DNA of 64,000 bases from an uncultured Lachnospiraceae bacterium (GTDB lineage Bacteria; Bacillota; Clostridia; Lachnospirales; Lachnospiraceae), in assembly GCA_910584965.1 (NCBI GenBank), contig CAJUDZ010000005.1, positions 1-64,000 of the forward strand, given 5' to 3'. The position numbers and the translations under genes are program-made. Below the pieces are notes generated by a model. The model saw only the letters and a program-made list of their open reading frames with translations. It searched no databases and was not told the DNA's origin. Shown piece by piece: positions 41,791-52,368 of the stretch; position 1 is the stretch's first letter; each line of letters opens with the position of its first letter.

Positions 41791-43968
41791 TTAAATCAGT
41801 GCGTTTGCATCCAGAATCAGTGCCACTTCGCCATCTCCGAGAATTGTTGCGCCGCTGATGATCTTGCACTTATTGATATACTTGCCCATGGACTTGATAA
41901 CGATCTCCTGCTGTCCGATCAGTTCGTCAACTACCAGGCCTGCATATTTGTCACCTTTCTTCACGATGACTACAACAAGATTCTCATTCGGGTCTTTTGT
42001 ACTCTCAATATCCAGAATTTCCGTCATGCGGATCAGTGGAATTACAATATCTCTTAAATGAATGACCTCTTTATTCTGTACCAGTTTCACATCCGATGCA
42101 GGAATATCTTCCAGTGTCTGAATGGAACCGAGGGAAATCGCATACTTCTCGCCGCCGATAACGACCATAAGCGCCTGAATAATGGCAAGTGTCAGGGGAA
42201 GTCTGATAATCCATGTACTGCCTTCGCCCAGTTTTGTTTTAACTTCCACTTCGCCGCTCAACGCTTCGATCTTAGATTTTACGACATCCAGGCCGACGCC
42301 TCTTCCGGAAACATCGGATACCGTTTTAGCTGTCGAAAAGCCGGCGTTAAAGAGCAGATCAATGATTTCTTTCTCGGTCATGATCTCCGCCTGTTCAGGT
42401 GTGATAACGCCGCGTTCGATTCCTTTATTCTTAACGGATTCCGTATCGATACCGTTACCGTCATCCCTTACCTCGATGACAACGTTATTGCCGTCCTGAT
42501 AAGCATCGAGGAAAATGGAGCCGACTTCCGGCTTTCCTCTTTCCTTACGCACTTCGGCAGACTCTAAACCATGGTCGGCAGAGTTACGCAGAAGGTGCAT
42601 CAGCGGGTCGCCGATTTCATCCACAACCGTACGGTCGAGTTCTGTCTCTTCACCGGACATATAGAGTTCCATTTTTTTATCGAGTTTTTTGGACAAATCC
42701 CTGATCATACGAGGGAACTTCGTCACAACGCTCTCGATCGGAACCATTCTTACCTTCATAACGGACTCATGAAGGGACGTGGTAACGCTTTCCAGATATT
42801 CGATCTGATCATTTACTTCGGAATTTGAATTGCCTTCTACCGTTGCCGAAGCCGATACGAGGGAATTCTTGGCAATAATCAGCTCGCTGACAAGATTCAT
42901 CAGCGTATCGAGTTTTTCGATATCGACTCTGACGGTACGGTTTACGATCGGCTTGCCCGTTCCCGCTTTCTTATCGTTCCGGTTTGCCGCCGGCGCCGCT
43001 TTGGGCGCTGCCGGAGGTTCCGCCGCTTTGGGCGCTTCTGTCTTCTGAATTTCCGCCTTGACAGGTGCCTCCTTTACAGGAACCTCTTTCACGGGTTCTT
43101 TCTTGACAGGCGCTTCTTCCTTGACAGTCTTCTCTTCTGAAACTTCGGTCTCTCTCTCTGCTTTCTCGGGCGGCGCCACATATTTTCCAGCCTCATAAAC
43201 GCCTCCTGCCACGTCCTCAATTTCGGAAACGCTTTTGACTGCCTGAAGCACTTTATCAAGCGCTTCGTCCGCTACGACGATCAGACTGAAATCCAGATCA
43301 AATTTTTCATCTTCGATATCCTGTGCCGAAGGGTTAGAGTAAATAATTTCACCAAACTCTTCCACCGCCTTGAATACAAGAAAAGCTCTTGCCGCCTTCA
43401 AAATACAGGCTTCCTGTACTTTTACCGTCATGCCGTAAGCCTTTTTACCCTGATGCAGCGCTTCCGCAATTACCGTCTGTTCGGACTCACCGAGTTTCAT
43501 TTCCTGCCATTTCTGGCTCCCGGTCTCCGCCGCGGCTTCCGGTTTTGCAGCAGGAGCAGCCGTTTTCTCCGGTTCCGCATCCGAGCCGCCCTTTAAAATC
43601 GCGTTCAGCTGTTTAATCAAAGGTTCGTTGTCGTTTGTGCCTTCATCCGCACTCTCCCGAATATTCGTGTTATACTCTTCAAGCGCATCCAGACACTGGA
43701 AAAGAATATCGATCATATTCGCCTTAACCGTGATATTCCCGTTGCGAACCTCCGAAAAAACATTTTCCATATCATGGGTGAGGTTCTGCATCCTCTTATA
43801 TCCCATCGTACCCGCCATACCTTTTAAGGAATGCGCAGCACGGAAAATTTCATTAATTGTGTCCATGTTATCGGGTTCCTGCTCCAGAATCAAAATTTGT
43901 GTATTCAAATTCTGAAGGTGCTCATTTGTTTCATCAAGGAAAATTTCCAGATACTGGCTAACATCCAT
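41791..43968 (-). CDS. cheA: Chemotaxis histidine kinase CheA
   Basis: Autophosphorylates and passes phosphate to CheY and CheB. Domains: P1 with His46 in RAAHSLKGMAG; P2 (about 155-270); a flexible Lys/Glu/Ala/Pro linker (about 275-345) with repeated VPVKEAPVK units; P3 dimerisation (about 350-410); P4 kinase (NSADHG, DDGNGID, GRGVGLDVV); and a C-terminal CheW-like P5. 725 residues, usual for the family. It starts one base after cheB ends. Confidence 0.97.
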   Translation of the reverse strand: MDVSQYLEIFLDETNEHLQNLNTQILILEQEPDNMDTINEIFRAAHSLKGMAGTMGYKRMQNLTHDMENVFSEVRNGNITVKANMIDILFQCLDALEEYNTNIRESADEGTNDNEPLIKQLNAILKGGSDAEPEKTAAPAAKPEAAAETGSQKWQEMKLGESEQTVIAEALHQGKKAYGMTVKVQEACILKAARAFLVFKAVEEFGEIIYSNPSAQDIEDEKFDLDFSLIVVADEALDKVLQAVKSVSEIEDVAGGVYEAGKYVAPPEKAERETEVSEEKTVKEEAPVKKEPVKEVPVKEAPVKAEIQKTEAPKAAEPPAAPKAAPAANRNDKKAGTGKPIVNRTVRVDIEKLDTLMNLVSELIIAKNSLVSASATVEGNSNSEVNDQIEYLESVTTSLHESVMKVRMVPIESVVTKFPRMIRDLSKKLDKKMELYMSGEETELDRTVVDEIGDPLMHLLRNSADHGLESAEVRKERGKPEVGSIFLDAYQDGNNVVIEVRDDGNGIDTESVKNKGIERGVITPEQAEIMTEKEIIDLLFNAGFSTAKTVSDVSGRGVGLDVVKSKIEALSGEVEVKTKLGEGSTWIIRLPLTLAIIQALMVVIGGEKYAISLGSIQTLEDIPASDVKLVQNKEVIHLRDIVIPLIRMTEILDIESTKDPNENLVVVIVKKGDKYAGLVVDELIGQQEIVIKSMGKYINKCKIISGATILGDGEVALILDANALI

Positions 43969-43969
43969 A

Positions 43970-45049
43970 TCATTTTACCCCCACGTTCATTATAATCTCC
44001 TGCGCAATCTGTTCAAGCGGCACGATCTGATCCGCCAGTCCCGCGTTTACAACGCTTCTCGGCATTCCGTATACCGCACATGTACCTGCTTCCTGCGCAA
44101 TGACATGCAGCTTCTTTTTTGCCTTCAGATTCTGGATTCCTTTTGTACCGTCGGCCCCCATACCGGTCATAACAACACATACGACCTGATCGAATTTGCT
44201 TTCCGTCAGGGATTCATACATGTAATTGGCACAGGGTTTTACACCCTCCCTGCTCGGTTCATCCGAATAATGGATGCTGTATCTGCCTCCCGTGGCTGCA
44301 ACGTTCAGATGTTTTCCGCCCATCGCAATATAAACAACGCCCGCTTCCAATACATCGCCTTCCGCCGCTTCCTTCACGCGAATCTCGCTGAGAGCATCGA
44401 GCCTCTCCGCCAGAGACGCCGTAAATCCTGCTGGCATATGCTGAACGATAACCACCGGCGCTTTCAGTCCCTTTGGCAGTTTCGGAATCACGGACTGCAA
44501 TGCTTTTGGTCCGCCCGTAGAGCTTGCAAGCGCCACGATCTTGTTCCCCGAAGCCGCCGCGGTTCTACGTCCCGCCAGACTGCCCGGTCTGACCGGCGCC
44601 ACCGGCTCGATTTTCACAGGCGCTGACACCGGCTTCTCGTAAGCAAGCAGCCTGGACTCCACAACGCCTCCCAGCGTATACAGCAGCTTTTCTTTAAAAT
44701 CGGCAGTCCTGCAGTCCATCGCAGTTCCCGGCTTATGTACGAAGTCCAGCGCACCGAGTTCCAGAGCATCCAATGTTGTCTTGGCTCCTTCGCATGTATC
44801 CGTGCTGACCATCATGACTCTCGCCTGGATTTTGCGCGTCTGCAGCTCCTTTAACAGTTCAAGGCCGTTCATACGCGGCATATTCACGTCCAGAATGACC
44901 GCGTCGTAGCTTTTTCTGGTAAGCAGATCCAGTGCCTCAAGACCGTTCGACGCCCGATCCTGTACATGGAATCTTTCATCACCATCAATTATATCACAGA
45001 GTACCCTTCTCATGAGTGCAGAGTCATCAACCACTAATATATTTTTCAT
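43970..45049 (-). CDS. cheB: Protein-glutamate methylesterase CheB
   Basis: Removes methyl groups from chemoreceptors for adaptation. N-terminal receiver with DD8-9 and phospho-acceptor Asp54 in VILDVNMPRMNG. C-terminal esterase with catalytic Ser in SSTGGPKAL, His in VQHMPAGF and Asp in TGMGADGTKG. 359 residues. CheR, the partner methyltransferase, is not in the window. Confidence 0.96.
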   Translation of the reverse strand: MKNILVVDDSALMRRVLCDIIDGDERFHVQDRASNGLEALDLLTRKSYDAVILDVNMPRMNGLELLKELQTRKIQARVMMVSTDTCEGAKTTLDALELGALDFVHKPGTAMDCRTADFKEKLLYTLGGVVESRLLAYEKPVSAPVKIEPVAPVRPGSLAGRRTAAASGNKIVALASSTGGPKALQSVIPKLPKGLKAPVVIVQHMPAGFTASLAERLDALSEIRVKEAAEGDVLEAGVVYIAMGGKHLNVAATGGRYSIHYSDEPSREGVKPCANYMYESLTESKFDQVVCVVMTGMGADGTKGIQNLKAKKKLHVIAQEAGTCAVYGMPRSVVNAGLADQIVPLEQIAQEIIMNVGVK

Positions 45050-45105
45050 TTCAGCGTCTTCCCCCTGTTCTGTTCCGGCGGTTATAAAACCGACTTTTCT
45101 GCTGA

Positions 45106-45837
45106 TTAAATTTCGCTTTGCTTTTTGATAATTTTGCGTTCCTCATTAAAAATATACTTGATTATTTCTTCCCGGTTATCTTTATCCATATTAACATATT
45201 GTACGCGGTGTTCGAAAAACCCGGGCCTGTTATCCACTTTCTTAACGCTCAGCACCCTGCCGCAGAGATTGTATTCCTTATTCTCGCCGTCGATCCAAAG
45301 AAAATATTTGCACAGAATCAGGCTGTCTACTTCATAGGCATATTCTGCCACAAAACGCAGACCGCCGCCGCTGATATCCACGATAACGCTTCTCTGCAAA
45401 GGAAGTTCCGGCGTCAGAATAACATTATTTTCCTCGATTGCCTGCACTTCTTCTTCCTGAAGCGGCCTGGAATTCATTTCAAGCGCACAGCTGAAACGGT
45501 AATATTCTCTGCGCTGGTACTTTCTTAAATTACTCGTGAGCTCTAAAAGCAGACTGAACCGGTTATTATTCTTATACCTGTCCACCACCCTCGCATGACA
45601 CTGATAAAGCCCGTTTGCGGTAAAAAAATACAGATCGTATTCCACGTCTACCGGAAGCAGTATCAGTTTCGTTTTCTCCATCGGCATCGCAATTTCAATG
45701 CGGTCGTCGGAAATGATATCCACCACCTGGCTCACATATACCTTATTTTTCTCTTCGTCAGTCGAACGATATCGCTTTGTTCTCTGCAATTCAATCCGGC
45801 TGCCCGGCGCTATATATTTCGAAAGTATAATTCCCAT
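45106..45837 (-). CDS. PilZ-domain c-di-GMP effector (YcgR/MotI-like)
   Basis: A 243-residue flagellar-brake type protein. The N-terminal YcgR domain (about 1-95) includes PGSRIELQR. The PilZ domain starts with RKYQRREYYRFSCALEMNSR (here RxxxR of c-di-GMP binding) and continues with VDISGGGLRF, the second PilZ motif. When bound to c-di-GMP such proteins interact with MotA or the switch to slow the flagellum. Position between flhG and cheB, 35 bases behind flhG, supports this. Confidence 0.92.
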   Translation of the reverse strand: MGIILSKYIAPGSRIELQRTKRYRSTDEEKNKVYVSQVVDIISDDRIEIAMPMEKTKLILLPVDVEYDLYFFTANGLYQCHARVVDRYKNNNRFSLLLELTSNLRKYQRREYYRFSCALEMNSRPLQEEEVQAIEENNVILTPELPLQRSVIVDISGGGLRFVAEYAYEVDSLILCKYFLWIDGENKEYNLCGRVLSVKKVDNRPGFFEHRVQYVNMDKDNREEIIKYIFNEERKIIKKQSEI

Positions 45838-45872
45838 ATCCGCTGTCCTTTTTTATTTTTCCAATCTGCTTT

Positions 45873-46748
45873 TTATCTTTTTGATATAATATGCGAAAAA
45901 AATGCCGCCATGCCACGTTTTGTCAAAGTTTTATTCAGCTCTTTATTCATCAGCTTTGCCGCCAGCATTTCGTATGCCTGAGCCGATTTGCTGTCCGGAT
46001 TCTGTATCGAAACCGGCATCTGCTGCATCACGGCTCTTTCCAGCTGCGCATCCTGCGGTATCATGCCCAGATACGTAATCGGAATCTTCAGATACCTTGC
46101 AACAACCGTATCCAGCTTTTCAAACAGGACTCTGCCCTCCTGTCCGTTTTCTACTTTATTGGCAATCACCTTAATCTGCGAATCCTCTTTGGAGTACCGC
46201 GGATGTCTGTTTAACGCTTTCACAAGAGAATAGGAATCCGTAATCGAAGTTGGTTCCGGGGTCGTTACAAGCAGGATTTCACCGCTCGCCACAAGAAACT
46301 CCAGCACGGCATCGGAAATACCCGCCCCTGTATCCACGATAATGATATCCGCCATTTCGTCCAGTTCCGTCAGATTTTTAATAATATAATTCAAATAGTC
46401 TTTGCTCAGATTTGACATGCCGGCTATGCCGGAACCACCCGAAATAAAACCGACATCCATCGGGCCCCAGGTTATAATTTCTTTGATGTTTTTGCCCTGA
46501 TAAATTAAATCACATAAGTTATGTTTTGGAACCGCACCGAACATGACTTCAATATTTGCCAGTCCAAAATCCGCATCCAGTATGATTACGCGCTGCCCCA
46601 TTTTCTTAAACTGGACAGCCAGATTGATCGCGGCATTCGATTTTCCGACACCACCTTTTCCACTCGTGACGGTGATGACCCGTGCCAATGGTCTCTGAGG
46701 CCGGCTGCCTGCCTTTATGATATTTCTCAGTTGTTCAGCCTGATCCAT
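45873..46748 (-). CDS. flhG: Flagellum site/number ATPase FlhG (YlxH, MinD-like)
   Basis: A MinD/ParA-family ATPase that controls flagellar number and stimulates FlhF. Deviant Walker A TSGKGGVGKSNAAINLA, Walker B ILDADFGLANIEVMFG and VDTGAGIS. 291 residues; C-terminal amphipathic helix (TKRGMAAFFSHIISKR) resembles the membrane-targeting sequence. It follows flhF by 44 bases. Confidence 0.94.
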   Translation of the reverse strand: MDQAEQLRNIIKAGSRPQRPLARVITVTSGKGGVGKSNAAINLAVQFKKMGQRVIILDADFGLANIEVMFGAVPKHNLCDLIYQGKNIKEIITWGPMDVGFISGGSGIAGMSNLSKDYLNYIIKNLTELDEMADIIIVDTGAGISDAVLEFLVASGEILLVTTPEPTSITDSYSLVKALNRHPRYSKEDSQIKVIANKVENGQEGRVLFEKLDTVVARYLKIPITYLGMIPQDAQLERAVMQQMPVSIQNPDSKSAQAYEMLAAKLMNKELNKTLTKRGMAAFFSHIISKR

Positions 46749-46792
46749 TTTTCAGCCATTCTCCTTTCCCGGTTCCTCGGATGCTGCGGGAC

Positions 46793-48031
46793 TCAGTTCT
46801 TTCCCCCGAGCAGCCTCTTGACCGTCTTTTGTGGATTAAAATTCTCGATATCATCGGGCACATTCTGTCCGTGTGTTACATAGGAAAGCGACGCGCCGGT
46901 ATGCAGCTTCAGGTTTAACAGATTTCCAAGCGTTGTCGTTTCATCCAGCTTGGTAAAAATCAGTTTATAATCAGCCATTTCTTTATAAGAATCCGCAATG
47001 CTGATCAGATCTTTATATTTCGTCGTGGCGCTTAAAACAAGAAAGACTTCCTTTTCCACCTTATCATCCATCGAATGAATAAATCTTGTCATATTTTCTT
47101 TCTGCGCCGCATTCTGATAAGAATGCCCCGCCGTATCTACCAGAATATAGTCATACTCTTTGAAATCGATCAATGCCTGTTCGATTTCTTCTACCGTATA
47201 AACCACCCGGAAGGGCACCTCCAGAATATTCGCGTATGTTCTTAACTGTTCCGCCGCCGCAATCCGGTAAGTATCCGCCGTTAAAAGCGCTACCTTCTTT
47301 TTCTCGTCTACCTGAAAACGGGAAGCGATCTTGGCTATCGTCGTCGTCTTGCCAACGCCCGTCGGACCAACGAAAAAGACCACCTTTACCCCTTTTTCGG
47401 AAGGCGTGATGCCGGCCGGCTTCCCGAATTTCAAAATCATTTTCTGATAGGTATTGGCCAGCGCAAAATCAAACGGACAGTTCGGCTTATTCACCTTTTC
47501 GATTTCTTCGATAATCTGTGCGGCATAAACCTCGTTCACTTCATTCTCCAGCATCGTCGTATGCAGAAGCTTCATGAACATATCCGTTTCGCTGACTTCT
47601 TCCTCTTCTTTTTCTTCCTCTTTCTTCTCTTCCTCCGGCTTCTGGAGCTGCTGTTCGATCAGAGACTGAAGGCTGTCCAGCTTCTCCTCAATCGCGTTGT
47701 TCTCTTTCCGTACAGGCGCTTCTTCCTGATTTGCTGCGGAAACAGTGCGCTGCGCTTCGACCTGCTGAACAGGTGTGTTGTTCATATTGGAAACGACCTC
47801 GCTGATCGCGGAAACAGCCGCCTTCATATCAGCCGACGCCGCCTTTTCGTGATTTGGCGCCTCTTCTTCAAGTGCAACCGTCACTTCCACCATCTGCGGT
47901 TTTAAAAAATCAAACAGTCCCTTGCGCTTCACGCTTTTCACATTCATGACTACAACGTTCGCACCCAGCTCTTTTTTTGCGATTTCAACCGCTTCCGATT
48001 CAGTTTTCCCCAAAAATTTCTTGATTATCAT
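46793..48031 (-). CDS. flhF: Flagellar SRP-like GTPase FlhF
   Basis: Places the flagellum. A basic/coiled B domain (about 1-150, with an acidic KKEEEKEEEEVSETD patch) is followed by the NG GTPase: VGPTGVGKTTTIAKIA (P-loop), TADTYRIAAAEQL, VDTAGHS and TKLDETTTLGNLL. 412 residues. Its start codon overlaps the flhA stop (48031). Confidence 0.95.
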   Translation of the reverse strand: MIIKKFLGKTESEAVEIAKKELGANVVVMNVKSVKRKGLFDFLKPQMVEVTVALEEEAPNHEKAASADMKAAVSAISEVVSNMNNTPVQQVEAQRTVSAANQEEAPVRKENNAIEEKLDSLQSLIEQQLQKPEEEKKEEEKEEEEVSETDMFMKLLHTTMLENEVNEVYAAQIIEEIEKVNKPNCPFDFALANTYQKMILKFGKPAGITPSEKGVKVVFFVGPTGVGKTTTIAKIASRFQVDEKKKVALLTADTYRIAAAEQLRTYANILEVPFRVVYTVEEIEQALIDFKEYDYILVDTAGHSYQNAAQKENMTRFIHSMDDKVEKEVFLVLSATTKYKDLISIADSYKEMADYKLIFTKLDETTTLGNLLNLKLHTGASLSYVTHGQNVPDDIENFNPQKTVKRLLGGKN

Positions 48032-50073
48032 TATGCTGTCACCATCCCAACGGACTGTAATTCAATGTTAGATTCCACTTCATTATAAGATACAACCACC
48101 AGATCTTTAAAATAATCTTCCGTCAGCTTCTTAAAATACGCACGCACGATCGGCGAAGTAATGACAATCGGAATCTTTCCCAAATCTTCCAGTTTCTTTG
48201 TTTCCGTACCGACAGAATCCATAATTGCCCTTGTCTTTGCAGGATCTAACGTCAGATATGCGCCCTGTTCCGTCTGCTTCACGCTTCCCATGATTTCCTG
48301 CTCCAGCTTGGGATCGAGCGTTACGACGCTTGTTGTCTCATTGGACGGGAAAAATTTGTTGGAAATCGCCCGCTTCAGGCTCTGCCGCACATACTCCGTC
48401 AGAATGTCCGTATCCCGTGTCGTCGACGCATAATCTGCCAGTGTTTCAAAAATCGACAACAGGTCTCTGATAGAAATTCCCTCGGAAAGCAGATTCTGCA
48501 ATACCTTCTGTATCTCGCCAAGTCCAAGCAGCTTCGGCACGAGTTCTTCCACAAGGGAAGGATTCGTCTCTTTCAGGTTGTTGACAAGATTCTGCACATC
48601 CTGTCTTGTAAGTAGTTCCGCTATGTACTGCCTGATGATTTCCGTCAAATGCGTCGCAATGATGGAAGGCGGATCAACTACCGTATAACCCATACTTTCC
48701 GCACGCTCCCGCTGACCTTCCGTAATCCAGATCGCAGGCAGGTGGAAAGACGGTTCAAAGGTCGGTATACCTGTAATTTCTTCCTCCACATATCCCGGAT
48801 TCATCGCCATATAGTGATCGAAAAGGATTTCTCCTTCGCTGACCTGCACCCCTTTGATCTTAATAATGTACTGGTTCGGATTCAGCTGAATATTATCACG
48901 CAGACGAATAATCGGCACGACAGTACCAAGTTCCAGTGCAATCTGCCGTCTGATCATAACGACACGGTCTAACAAGTCACCGCCCTGATTGACATCCGCA
49001 AGCGGAATAATACCGTAACCAAATTCCAGTTCGATAGGGTCAACCTGTAACAGGGACGTAACATTTTCCGGCTGCCGGATTTCCTCCGCCGCGGCCTCCT
49101 CCGTATCCACTTCCCGCTCGATCTCCGCAGTTTCTATCGTTCCGGAAATCACTCTTCCCACAATGATAAAGCAAAGCCCGAGCGCAACGAAAATAACGGT
49201 GTTCAGAGGCGTGATAATGCCAAGAGCGGCGATAACGGCTCCTACCATATAAAGAACCTTTGGCACGCCGAACAGCTGGCTGACCAAAACCGTACCGAAA
49301 TCCGCATCTTTTGATCCTTTTGTAACAAGAATACCGGTTGAAAGAGAAATCAGCAGGGACGGAATCTGGCTCACCAGACCGTCACCGATCGTCAGAATCG
49401 AATAGCGGTTCAGGGCGTCCGCAAACTCCATATTCTGACGCCACATTCCCATCGCAATTCCGCCGATGATATTGATGGCCGTAATGAAAAGCCCGGCCGC
49501 CGCATCTCCCTTTACGTACTTTACGGCACCATCCATCGAACCGAAAAAGTTCGATTCTTCCTGAATCTTCTCACGCCGTTCCTTCGCTTCCGCATCCGTA
49601 ATCGCACCGGTATTTAAGTCTGCATCGATTGCCATCTGTTTACCGGGCATCGCATCCAGCGTAAATCTCGCCGTTACTTCAGCTACACGCTCGGTACCTT
49701 TATTGATAATCATGAACTGTACGATAATTAAAATAATGAATACGATGACACCGATGATCAGATCGCCGCCGCCGACATACTGTCCGAATGTTTCGACAAC
49801 GTTTCCCGGATCTCCGGTTGTCAGAATCAATCTGGTAGAGGATACGTTCAAAGCGATTCTGAATACCGTCGTAAAGAGCAGTATTGTGGGAAAATACGAC
49901 ATTTTCAACACTTCATTGGCGAACATACAGCCGAACATAACCGTAAATGCGACCGATATGTTGCAGGCCAGCAAAACATCCAAAAGCCATGACGGTATCG
50001 GTACGATCAGCATAATGAACGCCGAAAGCAAATAAAGCGCAACGCCGATATCCGCTTTCCTCAAATTCCCCAT
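48031..50073 (-). CDS. flhA: Flagellar export gate protein FlhA
   Basis: A large export gate subunit. N-terminal half with about eight membrane helices, conserved RIALNVSSTRLILTTGDPGN (FHIPEP region) and MPGKQMAIDADLNTGAI; C-terminal cytoplasmic domain from about 330 that binds chaperones. 680 residues, in the usual range. It ends in TA overlap with flhF. Confidence 0.97.
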   Translation of the reverse strand: MGNLRKADIGVALYLLSAFIMLIVPIPSWLLDVLLACNISVAFTVMFGCMFANEVLKMSYFPTILLFTTVFRIALNVSSTRLILTTGDPGNVVETFGQYVGGGDLIIGVIVFIILIIVQFMIINKGTERVAEVTARFTLDAMPGKQMAIDADLNTGAITDAEAKERREKIQEESNFFGSMDGAVKYVKGDAAAGLFITAINIIGGIAMGMWRQNMEFADALNRYSILTIGDGLVSQIPSLLISLSTGILVTKGSKDADFGTVLVSQLFGVPKVLYMVGAVIAALGIITPLNTVIFVALGLCFIIVGRVISGTIETAEIEREVDTEEAAAEEIRQPENVTSLLQVDPIELEFGYGIIPLADVNQGGDLLDRVVMIRRQIALELGTVVPIIRLRDNIQLNPNQYIIKIKGVQVSEGEILFDHYMAMNPGYVEEEITGIPTFEPSFHLPAIWITEGQRERAESMGYTVVDPPSIIATHLTEIIRQYIAELLTRQDVQNLVNNLKETNPSLVEELVPKLLGLGEIQKVLQNLLSEGISIRDLLSIFETLADYASTTRDTDILTEYVRQSLKRAISNKFFPSNETTSVVTLDPKLEQEIMGSVKQTEQGAYLTLDPAKTRAIMDSVGTETKKLEDLGKIPIVITSPIVRAYFKKLTEDYFKDLVVVSYNEVESNIELQSVGMVTA

Positions 50074-50149
50074 TTCCTGTTCTCCTTTCCCTTATATTCC
50101 CATACTATATATAATCCCTTTGCAAAACCTTTTCGGAAATTTTCCTGCG

Positions 50150-51262
50150 TCAGACTTTGCCCTGTAAATGATATACGAACGCAAGCACTTCCGCTACCGC
50201 CTGATACAGCTCCGGCGGCACGATTCCGCCTACCTCAACGTTTGCATAAAGCATTCTGGCAAGCGGTTTATTTTCAACAATTTCTATATGATGCTCTTTG
50301 GCCGTATCTTTGATTTTCTGAGCCAGATAATCCGCTCCCTTTGCAAGAACATAAGGCGCATCGTAAAGCTCAGGATCATATTTGATTGCGACCGCATAAT
50401 GGGTCGGATTGGTGATAACAACATCCGCTTCGGGAAGAGACTGCATCATACGCCTTCTGGAAGCCTCCATCATGCGCTGCCGCTGTTTGCTCTTGACCTT
50501 CGGATCACCTTCCTGGTTCTTATATTCATCCTTTACTTCCTGCTTGGTCATCTTCATATCTTTTTTGAACTTGAATTTCTGATATATGAAATCAGCCGCC
50601 GCGATCAGGACGTAGAAAAAACAGATTCGGAAACCCAGGTTAATGACCAGATCGCCAATCTGTGCAATCGCCTGATTCAGCGATATGCCATATAACAGAA
50701 AAATACTCGGTGCGTTCTTGATCAGATAAGAATAGACCGCATATACAACAATCGCTATCTTCGCGATCGCTTTTAACAGCTCAACAAGAGAATTGGGGGA
50801 AAAAATCCGTTTAATGCCGCTTATCGGATTCATTTTGCTAAACTTGATCTTCATCGGTTTACTTGTCGGCTTCCACTTTACCTGAAGCAGATTCGTAACA
50901 AAAGCAAGCAGAAACCCTACGGCAAATACCGGCCCAATCATAACAAGAATCCTTGTCAGTGTACGAATAAAAATCGCCCGCCATGTGATCTCCTGCATAT
51001 ATCCATCATACATTTTAACATATTCCGGTATCTGTGAGTAGATATTCTGAAAAAAAGAAATAAAACTTCCTCCGAGATTCCCAACCCAGAATTTCATCAG
51101 CAGAAACAGTCCCAGCAGCATGACCGCATTGACCACCTCACGGCTCTTGGCCACCTGTCCTTCTTTTCTGGCATCGCTTAATTTTTTGGATGTAGGCTCC
51201 TCGGTTTTTTCACCACCAGGCCCGTCTTTTGCAAAAAACTGGAGATTATATTCCAGGATCAT
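50150..51262 (-). CDS. flhB: Flagellar export protein FlhB
   Basis: Switches substrate specificity from rod/hook to filament. 370 residues, four membrane helices (about 35-215) and a cytoplasmic domain with the self-cleaving site ITNPTHYAVAIKY. The start is set at 51262 (MILEYNLQFFAKDG), 9 bases after the fliR stop. The open frame continues 78 codons upstream in a region that overlaps fliR and shows no FlhB sequence. Confidence 0.95.
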   Translation of the reverse strand: MILEYNLQFFAKDGPGGEKTEEPTSKKLSDARKEGQVAKSREVVNAVMLLGLFLLMKFWVGNLGGSFISFFQNIYSQIPEYVKMYDGYMQEITWRAIFIRTLTRILVMIGPVFAVGFLLAFVTNLLQVKWKPTSKPMKIKFSKMNPISGIKRIFSPNSLVELLKAIAKIAIVVYAVYSYLIKNAPSIFLLYGISLNQAIAQIGDLVINLGFRICFFYVLIAAADFIYQKFKFKKDMKMTKQEVKDEYKNQEGDPKVKSKQRQRMMEASRRRMMQSLPEADVVITNPTHYAVAIKYDPELYDAPYVLAKGADYLAQKIKDTAKEHHIEIVENKPLARMLYANVEVGGIVPPELYQAVAEVLAFVYHLQGKV

Positions 51263-51270
51263 ATGATTTT

Positions 51271-52056
51271 TCAACCCATCATCCCCCTGACAAAAACATG
51301 CATCAGCTCTTTCATTTCCCGGAACACAAAGTCCGCAGCGCCGGGCAGCATCCGAACCGTCAGAAACATAATGGACAGCCCGGTCAGCACTTTCATCTGG
51401 ATACCGACCGAAAACATATTCATCTGCGGCGCAATCTTTGCCAGAATACCGAGCACACAGTTTAAAAGCAGAATCACACAGAAAATAGGCAGGCAAATCC
51501 GGAAACCGATGATTATATAATCACTCATAAAACGTACCAGGGAATCGATCAGGGCTTCCGTCTGAAAAACAGCCCCGTTTACCGGTATCAGCGTAAAAGT
51601 ATCCATTAACGCCTTCAGCAGATATTCATACATACCTGTAATCAGCATGAATAAAGAAAACATATACTGATAGAATACACCGCTGAATGTCGCATTTTCC
51701 CGCGTCAGAGGATCCATCAGATTGACCATGGACAATCCGATTTCCATATCGGAAATACGCCCGGCAAAATTCGCAACCGTCATACAAAGCTGTGCCCCCC
51801 ATCCGATCAGGAAACCCGTTACCGCTTCTTTCATAACAACCATCGCATATCCGGACACCGTATCATATACCACTTCATTATGATCCAGATAAAAAAAGAG
51901 AAAATAGGCGATAAAGACGCTCAGCGCAACCTTCACCCGCCGGGGCACGGTGCCGTTCATCCCAAAAAGCGGCGCAACATGAATAAAACAGGTCACGCGC
52001 ACGAGAATCAGTAAAAAGAACTCCAAATCGGCATAGGTAAAAGAAACATCTATCAT
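51271..52056 (-). CDS. fliR: Flagellar export gate protein FliR
   Basis: Part of the FliPQR gate core. 261 residues, about six hydrophobic segments, N-terminal DLEFFLLILVRVTCFIHVAPLFG and later AGRISDMEIGLSMVNLMDP, the common FliR motif. It lies 21 bases after fliQ. Confidence 0.94.
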   Translation of the reverse strand: MIDVSFTYADLEFFLLILVRVTCFIHVAPLFGMNGTVPRRVKVALSVFIAYFLFFYLDHNEVVYDTVSGYAMVVMKEAVTGFLIGWGAQLCMTVANFAGRISDMEIGLSMVNLMDPLTRENATFSGVFYQYMFSLFMLITGMYEYLLKALMDTFTLIPVNGAVFQTEALIDSLVRFMSDYIIIGFRICLPIFCVILLLNCVLGILAKIAPQMNMFSVGIQMKVLTGLSIMFLTVRMLPGAADFVFREMKELMHVFVRGMMG

Positions 52057-52077
52057 GGCATCTCCCCAGCCCTTCCG

Positions 52078-52347
52078 CTACCTGATATACAGACTGAAAT
52101 TCGACCATAATTCGTGCATATATTCAATAATCTGCGTCAGTATCCAATGTCCCAATATCATCAGTGTTATAAATATAGCCAGAACTTTTGGCACAAAAGT
52201 AAGCGTCTGTTCCTGGATGGAAGTTGCCGTCTGGAAAATACTGATTGCAAGACCCACACATAAGGAAACGAGCAGCAGCGGCGCGGCACATTTTATAATC
52301 AAAAACAACGCCTGACTTGCAATCCCGGTTACGTCATCTATTGTCAT
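52078..52347 (-). CDS. fliQ: Flagellar export gate protein FliQ
   Basis: An 89-residue two-helix protein of the FliPQR core, length as expected. Motif LVSLCVGLAISIFQTATSIQ (with QEQTLTFVPK right after it) is typical. It follows fliP by 21 bases. Confidence 0.94.
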   Translation of the reverse strand: MTIDDVTGIASQALFLIIKCAAPLLLVSLCVGLAISIFQTATSIQEQTLTFVPKVLAIFITLMILGHWILTQIIEYMHELWSNFSLYIR

Positions 52348-52368
52348 AGAAATCCTCCATTCTTACGG

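Noticed and set aside
51263..51496. N-terminal extension of FlhB
   Set aside because: It overlaps fliR in another frame, is Cys/Ala/Asp-rich and not FlhB-like; the normal FlhB start is at 51262.
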